49,273 nucleotides of DNA from Amycolatopsis sp. CA-126428 (GTDB lineage Bacteria; Actinomycetota; Actinomycetes; Mycobacteriales; Pseudonocardiaceae): contig NZ_PPHF01000141.1 in the NCBI RefSeq assembly GCF_002904335.1, positions 1 through 49,273 of the forward strand, written 5' to 3'. The position numbers and the translations under genes are program-made. The notes beneath the pieces are model-generated. The model saw only the letters and a program-made list of their open reading frames with translations, did not search any database and was not told where the DNA came from. Positions 35,791 through 43,283 of this stretch are shown here, piece by piece (the first letter of the stretch is position 1; each line of letters begins with the position of its first letter).

Positions 35791-36282
35791 ATGAGCCGTC
35801 GCATCACCTGGGCGGACGCCGCCTGCCCGATCGCGCGCGCCGCCGACGTCCTCGGCGAGCCCTGGACGTTGCTGATCCTGCGCAACGCCACCGCGGGCAC
35901 CACCCGGTTCGAGGACTTCCGCGCCCAGCTCGGCATCGCCGACAACGTGCTGACCACCCGGCTGGCCAAGCTCGTCGACCGCGGCCTGCTCACGAAGCTC
36001 CCCTACCGCGACGGTGGCCGCACCCGCCACGAGTACCGCCTCACCCAGGCCGGCTCGGACGCGCTGCCGGTCCTGCACGCCCTCGGCGCCTGGGGTGACG
36101 CCCACGCGCCGTCGGAGCACCCACCCGGCCCGATGACGCTGATCCACGCCCGCTGCGGGCAGCCCACCCGGCCGGGCGCGAAGTGCGACGCCTGCGGGAA
36201 ACCCGTGACCAGGGGCGACCTGGCCTGGCGCGGATCCTCGCTCGGCGAGGACGAGATCCCCTTGGCCGATCCGGTCGGTTGA
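35791..36282 (+). CDS. HxlR family regulator with cysteine-rich C-terminus
   Basis: A 163-residue winged-helix regulator. The core CPIARAADVLGEPWTLLILRNATAG is the HxlR signature with the redox-active Cys12, and the wing follows at LPYRDGGRTRHEYRLT. Unusually, the C-terminal 45 residues add Cys122, Cys132 and Cys135 (CDACGK), with a nearby His, forming a possible zinc or redox site. It is divergent from the SDR gene, with paired dyads between them, implying autoregulation and control of the SDR. The ATG at 35791 follows GAAGGGAT. Confidence 0.9.
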   Translation: MSRRITWADAACPIARAADVLGEPWTLLILRNATAGTTRFEDFRAQLGIADNVLTTRLAKLVDRGLLTKLPYRDGGRTRHEYRLTQAGSDALPVLHALGAWGDAHAPSEHPPGPMTLIHARCGQPTRPGAKCDACGKPVTRGDLAWRGSSLGEDEIPLADPVG

Positions 36283-36290
36283 GCCGATTC

Positions 36291-36328
36291 GATCACGCAT
36301 GACGCCCCGCTGATCACGAGTGATGCCC
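36291..36328 (+). repeat. Two 17-base direct repeats upstream of the AAA ATPase gene
   Basis: GATCACGCATGACGCCC (36291-36307) and GATCACGAGTGATGCCC (36312-36328) are spaced by 21 bases, and the second contains the dyad ATCAC-GA-GTGAT. The pair lies 28-65 bases upstream of the ATG at 36356 and may be a regulator binding site. Confidence 0.4.
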
Positions 36329-36355
36329 GTCGGCACTTCGGCTAGGTTCGGGGGC

Positions 36356-37516
36356 ATGCTCACCACGCTGGCCGTCGAGAACTACCGCTCGCTGCGTGAC
36401 CTGGTGCTGCCGCTGTCCGGCCTGACCGTCGTCACCGGGCCGAACGGCAGCGGCAAGTCGAGCCTGTACCGGGCGCTGCGGCTCCTGGCCGACGCGTCGC
36501 GCAACGGCGCCGTGGCGGCGCTGGCCCGCGAGGGCGGGCTGCCGTCGACGCTGTGGGCCGGCCCGGAGAACGGCGTGCGACGAGGGACCACGCGGGTCGA
36601 GGGCAAGGTGCACACCAAGGCCGTCGGGCTGCGGCTCGGCTTCGCGGGCGACGAGTTCGGTTACGCCCTCGACCTGGGGTTGCCGGTGCCGGGCAAGCGG
36701 ACGTTGTTCAACCTCGACCCGGAGTTCAAGCGGGAAGCGGTCTGGTCGGGGCCGTACCTGCGGCCGTCGGCGTTGCTGGCGGACCGGGCGGGCCCGTCGG
36801 TGCGCACGCGCGTCGCGTCCGGGGCCTGGGGCGACGACCGGTTCAAGATCCGGCTCACGGACAGCATGCTGAGCGAGTTCTCGGACCCGCGGGCCTGCCC
36901 GGAACTGGTGGTGCTGCGGGAACGCATCCGGTCGTGGCGCTTCTACGACCACTTCCGCGCGGACGCCGACGCCCCGGCACGCCAGTCCCGCATCGGCACC
37001 CGCACGCCGGTGCTGTCCCACGACGGCGCCGACCTCGCGGCGGCCCTGCAGACGATCATCGAGGTGGGCCGCGAAGCGGACCTCGCGGAAGTGCTCGACG
37101 CGGCCTTCCCGGGCTCGACCGTGGAAGTGCGGCGCTCCGAGGACGGCCTGCTGTCGGTCGAGTTCCGCCAGCACGGGTTGCTGCGTGCGTTGTCGGCGGC
37201 GGAGCTGTCGGACGGAACGCTGCGGTTCCTCCTGTGGGTGGCGGCCCTGCTGACCCCGCGCCCGCCGGAGCTGCTGGTGCTGAACGAGCCCGAGACGAGC
37301 CTCCACCCGGACCTCCTGCCGGCCTTGGCGACCTTGATCGCGACGGCGGCGAAGGAGACCCAGCTCGTGGTGGTGTCCCACGCCCAGTCCCTGATCCGCG
37401 CGCTGGCGGAGGCGGCCGAGGTGAGCACGGTCGAGCTGGAGAAGGAGTACGGCGAGACGAAGGTGGCCGGCCAGGGCCGGCTGGACCGTCCGTCGTGGCA
37501 CTGGCCGGCCCGCTGA
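36356..37516 (+). CDS. AAA family ATPase (RecF/OLD-like AAA_21)
   Basis: A 386-residue SMC/RecF-type ATPase. Walker A is GPNGSGKSSL near residue 27. The signature-like SDGTLRFLLW and Walker B LLVLNEPETSLHPDLLP follow, with the H-loop VVVSHAQSLI. The N-terminus LTTLAVENYRSLRDLVL and C-terminus LDRPSWHWPAR are typical of a conserved standalone actinobacterial group. No TOPRIM nuclease domain is visible, so it is not a complete OLD nuclease. The role is unknown. The ATG at 36356 is preferred over the upstream frame start. A short hairpin covers its stop and that of the convergent LacI gene. Confidence 0.87.
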   Translation: MLTTLAVENYRSLRDLVLPLSGLTVVTGPNGSGKSSLYRALRLLADASRNGAVAALAREGGLPSTLWAGPENGVRRGTTRVEGKVHTKAVGLRLGFAGDEFGYALDLGLPVPGKRTLFNLDPEFKREAVWSGPYLRPSALLADRAGPSVRTRVASGAWGDDRFKIRLTDSMLSEFSDPRACPELVVLRERIRSWRFYDHFRADADAPARQSRIGTRTPVLSHDGADLAAALQTIIEVGREADLAEVLDAAFPGSTVEVRRSEDGLLSVEFRQHGLLRALSAAELSDGTLRFLLWVAALLTPRPPELLVLNEPETSLHPDLLPALATLIATAAKETQLVVVSHAQSLIRALAEAAEVSTVELEKEYGETKVAGQGRLDRPSWHWPAR

Positions 37517-37529
37517 GAAGCGTCAGCGG
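37510..37529. terminator. Hairpin spanning convergent stop codons
   Basis: CCGCTGA (37510-37516) and TCAGCGG (37523-37529) form a seven-base stem around six bases. The arms contain the TGA stops of both the ATPase and LacI genes, making this a compact bidirectional terminator candidate. Confidence 0.45.
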
Positions 37530-38527
37530 CCGCGGGTGCTTTCGCGGATCTCCAGCGCGAACGGCGTCTGGATGTCCTGCGGCGGGGACGTCTTGTCGCC
37601 GGTGATGCGGCGGTGCACGAGGTCCACCGCCGCCTCGGCCAGCGCGGTCTTGTCCGGCGCGATCGTCGTCAGCGACGGCAGCGAGAATGCGCTCTCTTCG
37701 TTGTTGTCGAACCCCACGATCGCCACGTCCTCGGGCACCCGCAGCCCCAGCTCGGCCACCGCGCGCAGCGCGCCGACGGCCAGCAGGTCGTTGAAGCAGA
37801 ACACCGCGTCCGGCGGCGAAGGCAGTGCCAGCAACGACTTCATCGCCGCCGATCCCACCGACCGGTGCCACTTCTCCGCCGGGGCCACCAGAGCGTCCGA
37901 ATAGGACAAACCGGCCTCCGCGAGCGCCGAGCGGTAGCCGGCCAGCCGCTGCGACGACGTCCCGCGCTCGGGGTTGCGCCCGATCGCCGCGATGCGCTTG
38001 CGGCCCAGCGCGGCCAGGTGCGAAACCGCCGTGCGCGCGGCCAGGACGTTGTCGATCGCCACGTGGTCGATGGGCACGTCCACCGCGTGCTCACCCAGCA
38101 TGACCAGGGGGATCCCGCCCGGATCGGCCGGGAAGTCCGGCGCCTCCAGGGCTTCCGGGTGCACCAGGGCTCCGTCGACCAGGTGGGGCCCCAGCGACGA
38201 AAGCGTCTCCCGCTCCCGTGACCGCGTGCCCTGCGTCTGTTCGATCAGGACGCTCCAGCCGCGCTTCTGCGCCGCCGTGATCACCAGGCCGGCCAGCTCG
38301 CCGAAGTACGGAATCGACAGCTCCGGCACCATCAGCGCCAGGAAGCCGGTGCGGCCGCGGCGGAGGTTGCGGGCCCCGACGTTGGGCCGGTACCCGGTCG
38401 TCGCCAGGGCTTCCTCGACCCGCCGGCGGTTCTCCGGTTTGACGAAGGCGTAGCCGTTCACGACGTTCGACACCGTCTTCACCGAAACTCCGGCAAGCGT
38501 GGCGACGTCCTTGAGCGTCACGGTCAC
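37523..38527 (-). CDS. LacI family transcriptional repressor of the sugar uptake locus
   Basis: A 334-residue LacI/GalR repressor. The N-terminal headpiece VTLKDVATLAGVSVKTVSNVVNG contains the helix-turn-helix, the hinge helix includes ARNLRRGRT, and the periplasmic-binding-protein-like effector domain shows FCFNDLLAVGALRA and VAIVGFDNNEESAFSLPSLTTI. The GTG at 38527 is used, since the family begins there; the longer frame is not family-like. It is divergent from the ABC importer at 38681, with a near-perfect 27-base operator between them. The effector is likely the imported sugar. Confidence 0.92.
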   Translation of the reverse strand: MTVTLKDVATLAGVSVKTVSNVVNGYAFVKPENRRRVEEALATTGYRPNVGARNLRRGRTGFLALMVPELSIPYFGELAGLVITAAQKRGWSVLIEQTQGTRSRERETLSSLGPHLVDGALVHPEALEAPDFPADPGGIPLVMLGEHAVDVPIDHVAIDNVLAARTAVSHLAALGRKRIAAIGRNPERGTSSQRLAGYRSALAEAGLSYSDALVAPAEKWHRSVGSAAMKSLLALPSPPDAVFCFNDLLAVGALRAVAELGLRVPEDVAIVGFDNNEESAFSLPSLTTIAPDKTALAEAAVDLVHRRITGDKTSPPQDIQTPFALEIRESTRGR

Positions 38528-38576
38528 GGGCGGTCCCTTCAGAGAGTGAGCACGAAGTGTAGCGAGCCGCCGCCGG

Positions 38577-38603
38577 TTTACAACGTTGTTCCAACGATGT
38601 AAA
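38577..38603. promoter_or_regulatory. 27-bp LacI-type operator
   Basis: TTTACA (38577-38582) and TGTAAA (38598-38603) form the outer arms, and CGTTG (38584-38588) and CAACG (38592-38596) form the inner arms around a TTC centre. Only one position, A against A, breaks the symmetry. It lies between lacI and the sugar ABC operon and probably controls both. Confidence 0.8.
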
Positions 38604-38680
38604 AAGTACCTCAAGGCTCCCGCGGTGACCCCGATCACCCCGGCGAGCGGGCCACCAACGACGCTGCCCGAGGAGTCGCC

Positions 38681-39760
38681 GTGCTCTTGTCCTCCCGTCC
38701 CCGACTGGTTCTGGTCACCGCAGCCGCCGCCGCGCTGACCCTCACCTCCTGCACCAGCAGGGAAGATTCCCCCGCGGCCCCGTCGAGCGGCGGTGGGCCG
38801 GCCGCCAGCGCCCAGTCCGCCGCGCCGTCCGCCGACGGCTGCACGCTCGAGAAGACCGGTTACCCCAAGGTCGACCTGAAGACGGCGGTGGTCGGTTTCT
38901 CACAGTCCGAAAAGGAGGCCAATCCCTTCCGGATCACCGAGACGCAGTCCATCCGCGACGAAGCCGCGAAGCTCGGCATCGCGAGCGACAAGCTGCTCGT
39001 CACCAACGCCCAAAGCGACCTGAACCGGCAGATCAGCGACATCAAGTCGATGCTCGACCGCGGCGCCCAGCTGCTGGTCGTCGCCCCGCTGAACTCCGAC
39101 GGCCTCCAGCCGGCCCTCGACGCGGCGAAGGCCAAGAAGGTCCCGGTCATCACCATCGACCGCAAGGTGACGTCGCAGGCCTGCACCGACTACCTGACCT
39201 TCATCGGCTCGAACTTCGTCGAGCAGGGCCAGCGCGCCGCCCAGGCGATGGTGAAGTCGACCGGCGGCACCGGCAAGGTCGCGATCCTGCTCGGCTCGTC
39301 CGGCAACAACGTCACCACCGACCGCACCAAGGGCTTCAAGGACGAGCTGGCGAAGACGCCTGGCCTGTCCGTGGTCGCCGAGCAGACCGGCGAGTTCGAC
39401 CGGTCCAAGGGCCAGTCCGTGATGGAGCAGCTCATCCAGAGCCACCCGGACATCACCGCCGTCTACGCCGAGAACGACGAAATGGGCGTCGGCGCGGTCA
39501 ACGCGCTGAAGACGGCCGGCAAGACGCCGGGCAAGGACGTCAAGATCATCTCCATCGACGGCACCCGCAACGCCGTGCAGCTCATCGTCGACGGCAGCTA
39601 CAACGCCGTGATCGAGTCCAACCCGCGCTTCGGCCCGCTGGCCTTCCAGACGCTGCAGAAGTTCGAGAGCGGCGAGCCGATCCCGGCGAGCATCGTGATC
39701 ACCGACGACCAGTACGACGAGACCAACGCCGCGCAGAAGGTCGGGAACTCCTACAAATGA
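38681..39760 (+). CDS. Sugar ABC transporter substrate-binding lipoprotein (YtfQ-like)
   Basis: A 359-residue lipoprotein. The signal ends in a lipobox LTSC with the lipid-modified Cys24, followed by a Ser/Ala/Pro/Gly linker. The binding domain of type PBP1 begins around residue 55 with TAVVGFSQSEKEANPFR, and contains VAPLNSDGLQPALDAAKAKKVPVITIDR, FIGSNFVEQGQRAAQAM and AVYAENDEMGVGAVNAL. The opening resembles galactofuranose-binding YtfQ more than ribose-binding RbsB. The GTG at 38681 follows GAGGAG. It opens the ABC operon, with the next start overlapping its stop (ATGA). Confidence 0.88.
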   Translation: MLLSSRPRLVLVTAAAAALTLTSCTSREDSPAAPSSGGGPAASAQSAAPSADGCTLEKTGYPKVDLKTAVVGFSQSEKEANPFRITETQSIRDEAAKLGIASDKLLVTNAQSDLNRQISDIKSMLDRGAQLLVVAPLNSDGLQPALDAAKAKKVPVITIDRKVTSQACTDYLTFIGSNFVEQGQRAAQAMVKSTGGTGKVAILLGSSGNNVTTDRTKGFKDELAKTPGLSVVAEQTGEFDRSKGQSVMEQLIQSHPDITAVYAENDEMGVGAVNALKTAGKTPGKDVKIISIDGTRNAVQLIVDGSYNAVIESNPRFGPLAFQTLQKFESGEPIPASIVITDDQYDETNAAQKVGNSYK

Positions 39761-41328
39761 CGGCCGCCACCGAGGAGGACGCTGCTGAAGAGGACGCCGC
39801 CATGACGACCGCACCGGTGCTCGAGGTGGCCGGGGTGACCAAGCGGTTCCCCGGCACCCTCGCCCTCGACGACGTCAGCTTCGCGCTGAAGCCGGGCGAG
39901 GTGCACGCGCTGGTCGGCGAGAACGGCGCCGGCAAGTCCACGCTGATCAAGGTGCTCACCGGCGTCTACCAGCCCGACGAGGGCGAGGTGCGCCACCTCG
40001 GCGAGCCGGTGGCGTTCAAGCGGCCGATCGACGCGCAGCGCGCCGGGATCTCCACGATCTACCAGGAGGTCAACCTCGTCCCGCTGATGAGCATCGCCGG
40101 CAACGTCTTCCTCGGCCGCGAGCCGCGCACCCGCACGGGGCTGGTCGACTGGTCCAAGATGTACGCCGACGCCCGTGAGCTGCTCAAGGGCTACGGCATC
40201 GTCGACGACGTCAAGCGCCCGCTGCACACCCTCGGTGTCGGCGCGCAGCAGATGGTCGCGCTCGCCCGCGCGGTCTCGACCGACGCCAAGGTCGTCATCA
40301 TGGACGAACCGACGTCGTCGCTCGAGCCGCGCGAGGTCGAGACGCTCTTCGAGGTGCTGAACCGGCTGCACGCCGAAGGCATCGCGATCGTCTACGTCAG
40401 CCACCGGATGGACGAGCTGTACCGGGTGTGCGACAGCGTCACCGTCCTGCGCGACGGCCGGGTCGTCCACAGTGGACCATTGAAGGACCTGCCGCGCATC
40501 GAGCTCGTGTCCAAGATGCTCGGCCGGGAGATCAAGCAGATCCGCGAAGAGGGCGTCACAGCGTTCGGCGAGGAACACGACGTCGAACGCGAGCCGCTGC
40601 TCAAGGCCGAGAACCTCAGCGGCATGCGGAAGCTGCACGACGTCTCGGTGAGCATCCGGCCCGGCGAGGTCGTCGGCCTCGCCGGCCTGCTCGGTTCCGG
40701 CCGCAGCGAGACGGCGAGGGCCATCGTCGGCGCGTTCCCCCTCGACGGCGGCAGCGTGCTGCTGGCCGGGAAACCGCTGAAGAAGGGCAAGATCAAGGCC
40801 GCCATGCGGGCCGGGATCGCGCTGCTGGCCGAGGACCGCAAGACCGACGGGATCATCCCGAACCTGTCGGTCCGCGAGAACATCGTGCTCGCCGCGCTGC
40901 CGGCGCTCTCGCCGTTCGGCCTGGTCAGCAAGGCCAAGCAGGACAAGATCGTGAAGATCTTCATGGAACGCCTGCGGATCAAGGCGGCCAGTCCCGAGCA
41001 GAAGGTGTCGGAGCTGTCCGGCGGCAACCAGCAGAAGGTGCTGCTCGCCCGCTGGCTGGCCACCGGCCCGAAGATCCTGCTCCTCGACGAGCCGACGCGC
41101 GGCATCGACGTCGGCGCGAAGGCCGAGGTGCAGGCGCTGATCGACGAACTCGCGCAGGAAGGGCTCGGCGTGCTGCTCATCTCGTCCGAACTGGAAGAGC
41201 TGATCGACGGTTCCGACCGCGTGGTCGTGCTGCGCGACGGCTCGGTCGTCGGCGAGCTGACCGGCGACCGGATCACCGAGGAGAACGTCCTGACCGCCAT
41301 CGCAGCCGAGGGTGACAACGATGTCTAG
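39757..41328 (+). CDS. Sugar ABC transporter ATP-binding protein, duplicated ATPase (YtfR/RbsA-like)
   Basis: A 523-residue cytoplasmic ATPase with two nucleotide-binding domains. The first has Walker A GENGAGKST (about 54-62), a degenerate signature LGVGAQQMVALARA and Walker B VIMDEPTSSL. The second has the degenerate Walker A GLLGSGRSE, the signature LSGGNQQKVLLARW and Walker B LLLDEPTRGIDVG. This asymmetry is normal for the RbsA/MglA/YtfR class. It energises the two permeases that follow. The ATG at 39757 overlaps the binding-protein stop; an internal ATG at 39802 is an alternative that removes an acidic 15-residue leader. Confidence 0.93.
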   Translation: MTAATEEDAAEEDAAMTTAPVLEVAGVTKRFPGTLALDDVSFALKPGEVHALVGENGAGKSTLIKVLTGVYQPDEGEVRHLGEPVAFKRPIDAQRAGISTIYQEVNLVPLMSIAGNVFLGREPRTRTGLVDWSKMYADARELLKGYGIVDDVKRPLHTLGVGAQQMVALARAVSTDAKVVIMDEPTSSLEPREVETLFEVLNRLHAEGIAIVYVSHRMDELYRVCDSVTVLRDGRVVHSGPLKDLPRIELVSKMLGREIKQIREEGVTAFGEEHDVEREPLLKAENLSGMRKLHDVSVSIRPGEVVGLAGLLGSGRSETARAIVGAFPLDGGSVLLAGKPLKKGKIKAAMRAGIALLAEDRKTDGIIPNLSVRENIVLAALPALSPFGLVSKAKQDKIVKIFMERLRIKAASPEQKVSELSGGNQQKVLLARWLATGPKILLLDEPTRGIDVGAKAEVQALIDELAQEGLGVLLISSELEELIDGSDRVVVLRDGSVVGELTGDRITEENVLTAIAAEGDNDV

Positions 41329-42283
41329 CGCCACCCTGACGAAAGCACCCGACCGCGCGAAAGTCACCGCGTGGCTGCAGAACTACGGCGTCTACCTGGC
41401 CGTCGTGGTGCTGCTGCTGTTCAACGTCGTGTTCACCGAGAACTTCCTGTCCGCGGCCAACTTCCGCACCCAGCTGGTGCAGGCGGCGCCGGTCTGCATC
41501 GTCGCGCTCGGCATGGCGCTGGTGATCGGCACCGAGGGCATCGACCTGTCGGTCGGCTCGGTGATGGCGATCGCCGCCGCGCTCATCCCGCTCTACCTGG
41601 GCGCGGGCCCGCTGATGGCGATCATCGTCGCCGTCATCGCCGGCGTGGTCTCCGGCCTGTTCAGCGGCTACCTGGTGGCCTACCTGGGCATCCAGCCGAT
41701 CATCGCGACGCTGGCGCTGCTCGTCGGCGGGCGCGGGCTCGCCCTGGTCATCGCCCACGGCCAGCTCGTCCAGCTGCACAACCGGGAGTTCCTGGAGCTG
41801 GGTACCGGCGACTTCCTGGGCGTGCCGATCATGGTCATCGTCGCGGGCGTGCTCGCGGTGCTGGCCGGGCTGGTCGTCCAGCGCACGACGTTCGGGCGGC
41901 ACCTGGTCGCGGTCGGCGGCAACCGTGCCGCGAGCACCCTGGCCGGCCTGCCGGTGAAGCGCGTGCTCATCAGCGTCTACGTCATCTCCGGGGCACTGGC
42001 CGCGATCGCCGGCGTGCTGGCGACCTCGCGACTGGCCGCCAGCGACCCGAGCGACGTCGGCCTGCTCATGGAGCTGTCCGCGATCACCGCGGTCGTCGTC
42101 GGCGGCACGCCGCTGACCGGCGGCCGGGTCCGCGTGCTCGGCACCGTGTTCGGCGCGCTGCTCATGCAGCTCGTCCAGGCGACCCTGATCAAGCACAACC
42201 TGCCGGACTCGACCGCGCAGATGGTCCAGGCGGCCATCATCGTCGTCGCGGTCTACGTCGCGCGCGAGCGGAGCAGCCGATGA
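41321..42283 (+). CDS. Sugar ABC transporter permease (YtfT/RbsC-like)
   Basis: A 320-residue BPD_transp_2 permease with about eight to ten helices. The signature ALGMALVIGTEGIDLSVGSVMAIAAAL and VVGGTPLTGGRVRVLGTVFGAL flank the cytoplasmic region. It pairs with the next permease as a heterodimer, as in the YtfT/YjfF galactofuranose transporter. The ATG at 41321 has GAGGGTG upstream and overlaps the ATPase stop by eight bases; an in-frame GTG at 41312 is possible. Its stop overlaps the next start (ATGA 42280-42283). Confidence 0.92.
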   Translation: MSSATLTKAPDRAKVTAWLQNYGVYLAVVVLLLFNVVFTENFLSAANFRTQLVQAAPVCIVALGMALVIGTEGIDLSVGSVMAIAAALIPLYLGAGPLMAIIVAVIAGVVSGLFSGYLVAYLGIQPIIATLALLVGGRGLALVIAHGQLVQLHNREFLELGTGDFLGVPIMVIVAGVLAVLAGLVVQRTTFGRHLVAVGGNRAASTLAGLPVKRVLISVYVISGALAAIAGVLATSRLAASDPSDVGLLMELSAITAVVVGGTPLTGGRVRVLGTVFGALLMQLVQATLIKHNLPDSTAQMVQAAIIVVAVYVARERSSR

Positions 42284-43254
42284 CCGCCACCCAGACCACC
42301 GCTCGCAACGCCGCGTTCGCCGGCGTCTTGCAGCGCCAGGGCGCGGCCGTCGTGCTCGTGCTCGGCATCTTCGCTTCGTGGTTCGCCTTCCCGCACTTCG
42401 GCACCGCGGACAACCTGCGCAGCCTCGTGCTGCAGGGCTCGTTCCTCGCGGTGATCGCGCTCGGCATGACGTTCGTGATCATCTCCGGCGGCATCGACCT
42501 CTCGGTCGGCTCGAACTACGCGCTCGGCGGCGTCCTCGCCGCGTACGGCGCCCAGTACGGGCTGGTCGTGGCGATCCTGCTGCCGCTGGCGGTGTGTTCG
42601 CTGATCGGGTTCGTCAACGGCGTGCTCATCGCCCGCACCGGGATGGCGCCGTTCATCGTCACCCTGGCGTCGCTGCTGTTCGCCAGGGGACTCCTGCTCG
42701 CGCTGACCTCCGAGGGCGCGACGACGTACAAGGTGGACGCCGGCTCGGCGTTCCTCTGGCTCGGCCAGGGCACGATCTTCGGCATCGGCGTCCCGGTCTA
42801 CCTGACGCTCGTCCTGTTCGCGCTCGGCGGGCTGCTGCTGCGCCGCACCCGGTTCGGGCAGTCGGTGTTCGCCATCGGGGGCGCCGAGCAGTCGGCGCTG
42901 CTGATGGGGCTTCCGGTGGCGCGCACCAAGATCAGCCTCTACACGCTCAGCGGCGCGCTCGCCGGCGTCGCGGGCATCCTCACCGCCGCGTACCTGCAAT
43001 CCGGCGTCACGGTGATCGGCGTCGGCACCGAACTGGACGCGATCTCCGTCGTCGTCATCGGCGGCACGCTGCTCACCGGCGGCGCCGGGACGATCGTCGG
43101 CACGCTCGTCGGCGTCCTGCTGCGCACGCTGATCCAGAACGTCATCAACCAGATCGGCACCCTCGACTCCAACTACCAGACCGTGGTGAGCGGGGCCTTC
43201 CTGCTCGTCGTCGTGGTGATCCAGCGCCTGCTCGCGCGCTCCCGTACCCGCTGA
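42280..43254 (+). CDS. Sugar ABC transporter permease (YjfF-like)
   Basis: A 324-residue BPD_transp_2 permease, the second partner of the transporter. The signature IALGMTFVIISGGIDLSVGSNYALGGVLAAY and VVVIGGTLLTGGAGTIVGTLVGVLL are intact. Two unlike permeases following one binding protein and one duplicated ATPase is the YtfQ-YtfR-YtfT-YjfF gene order. The ATG at 42280 overlaps the previous stop. The secreted GH2 enzyme follows after 29 bases and is probably the last gene of the operon. Confidence 0.92.
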   Translation: MTATQTTARNAAFAGVLQRQGAAVVLVLGIFASWFAFPHFGTADNLRSLVLQGSFLAVIALGMTFVIISGGIDLSVGSNYALGGVLAAYGAQYGLVVAILLPLAVCSLIGFVNGVLIARTGMAPFIVTLASLLFARGLLLALTSEGATTYKVDAGSAFLWLGQGTIFGIGVPVYLTLVLFALGGLLLRRTRFGQSVFAIGGAEQSALLMGLPVARTKISLYTLSGALAGVAGILTAAYLQSGVTVIGVGTELDAISVVVIGGTLLTGGAGTIVGTLVGVLLRTLIQNVINQIGTLDSNYQTVVSGAFLLVVVVIQRLLARSRTR

Positions 43255-43283
43255 ACCCGCGTCCCTACCAGGAGGTTCAACGC

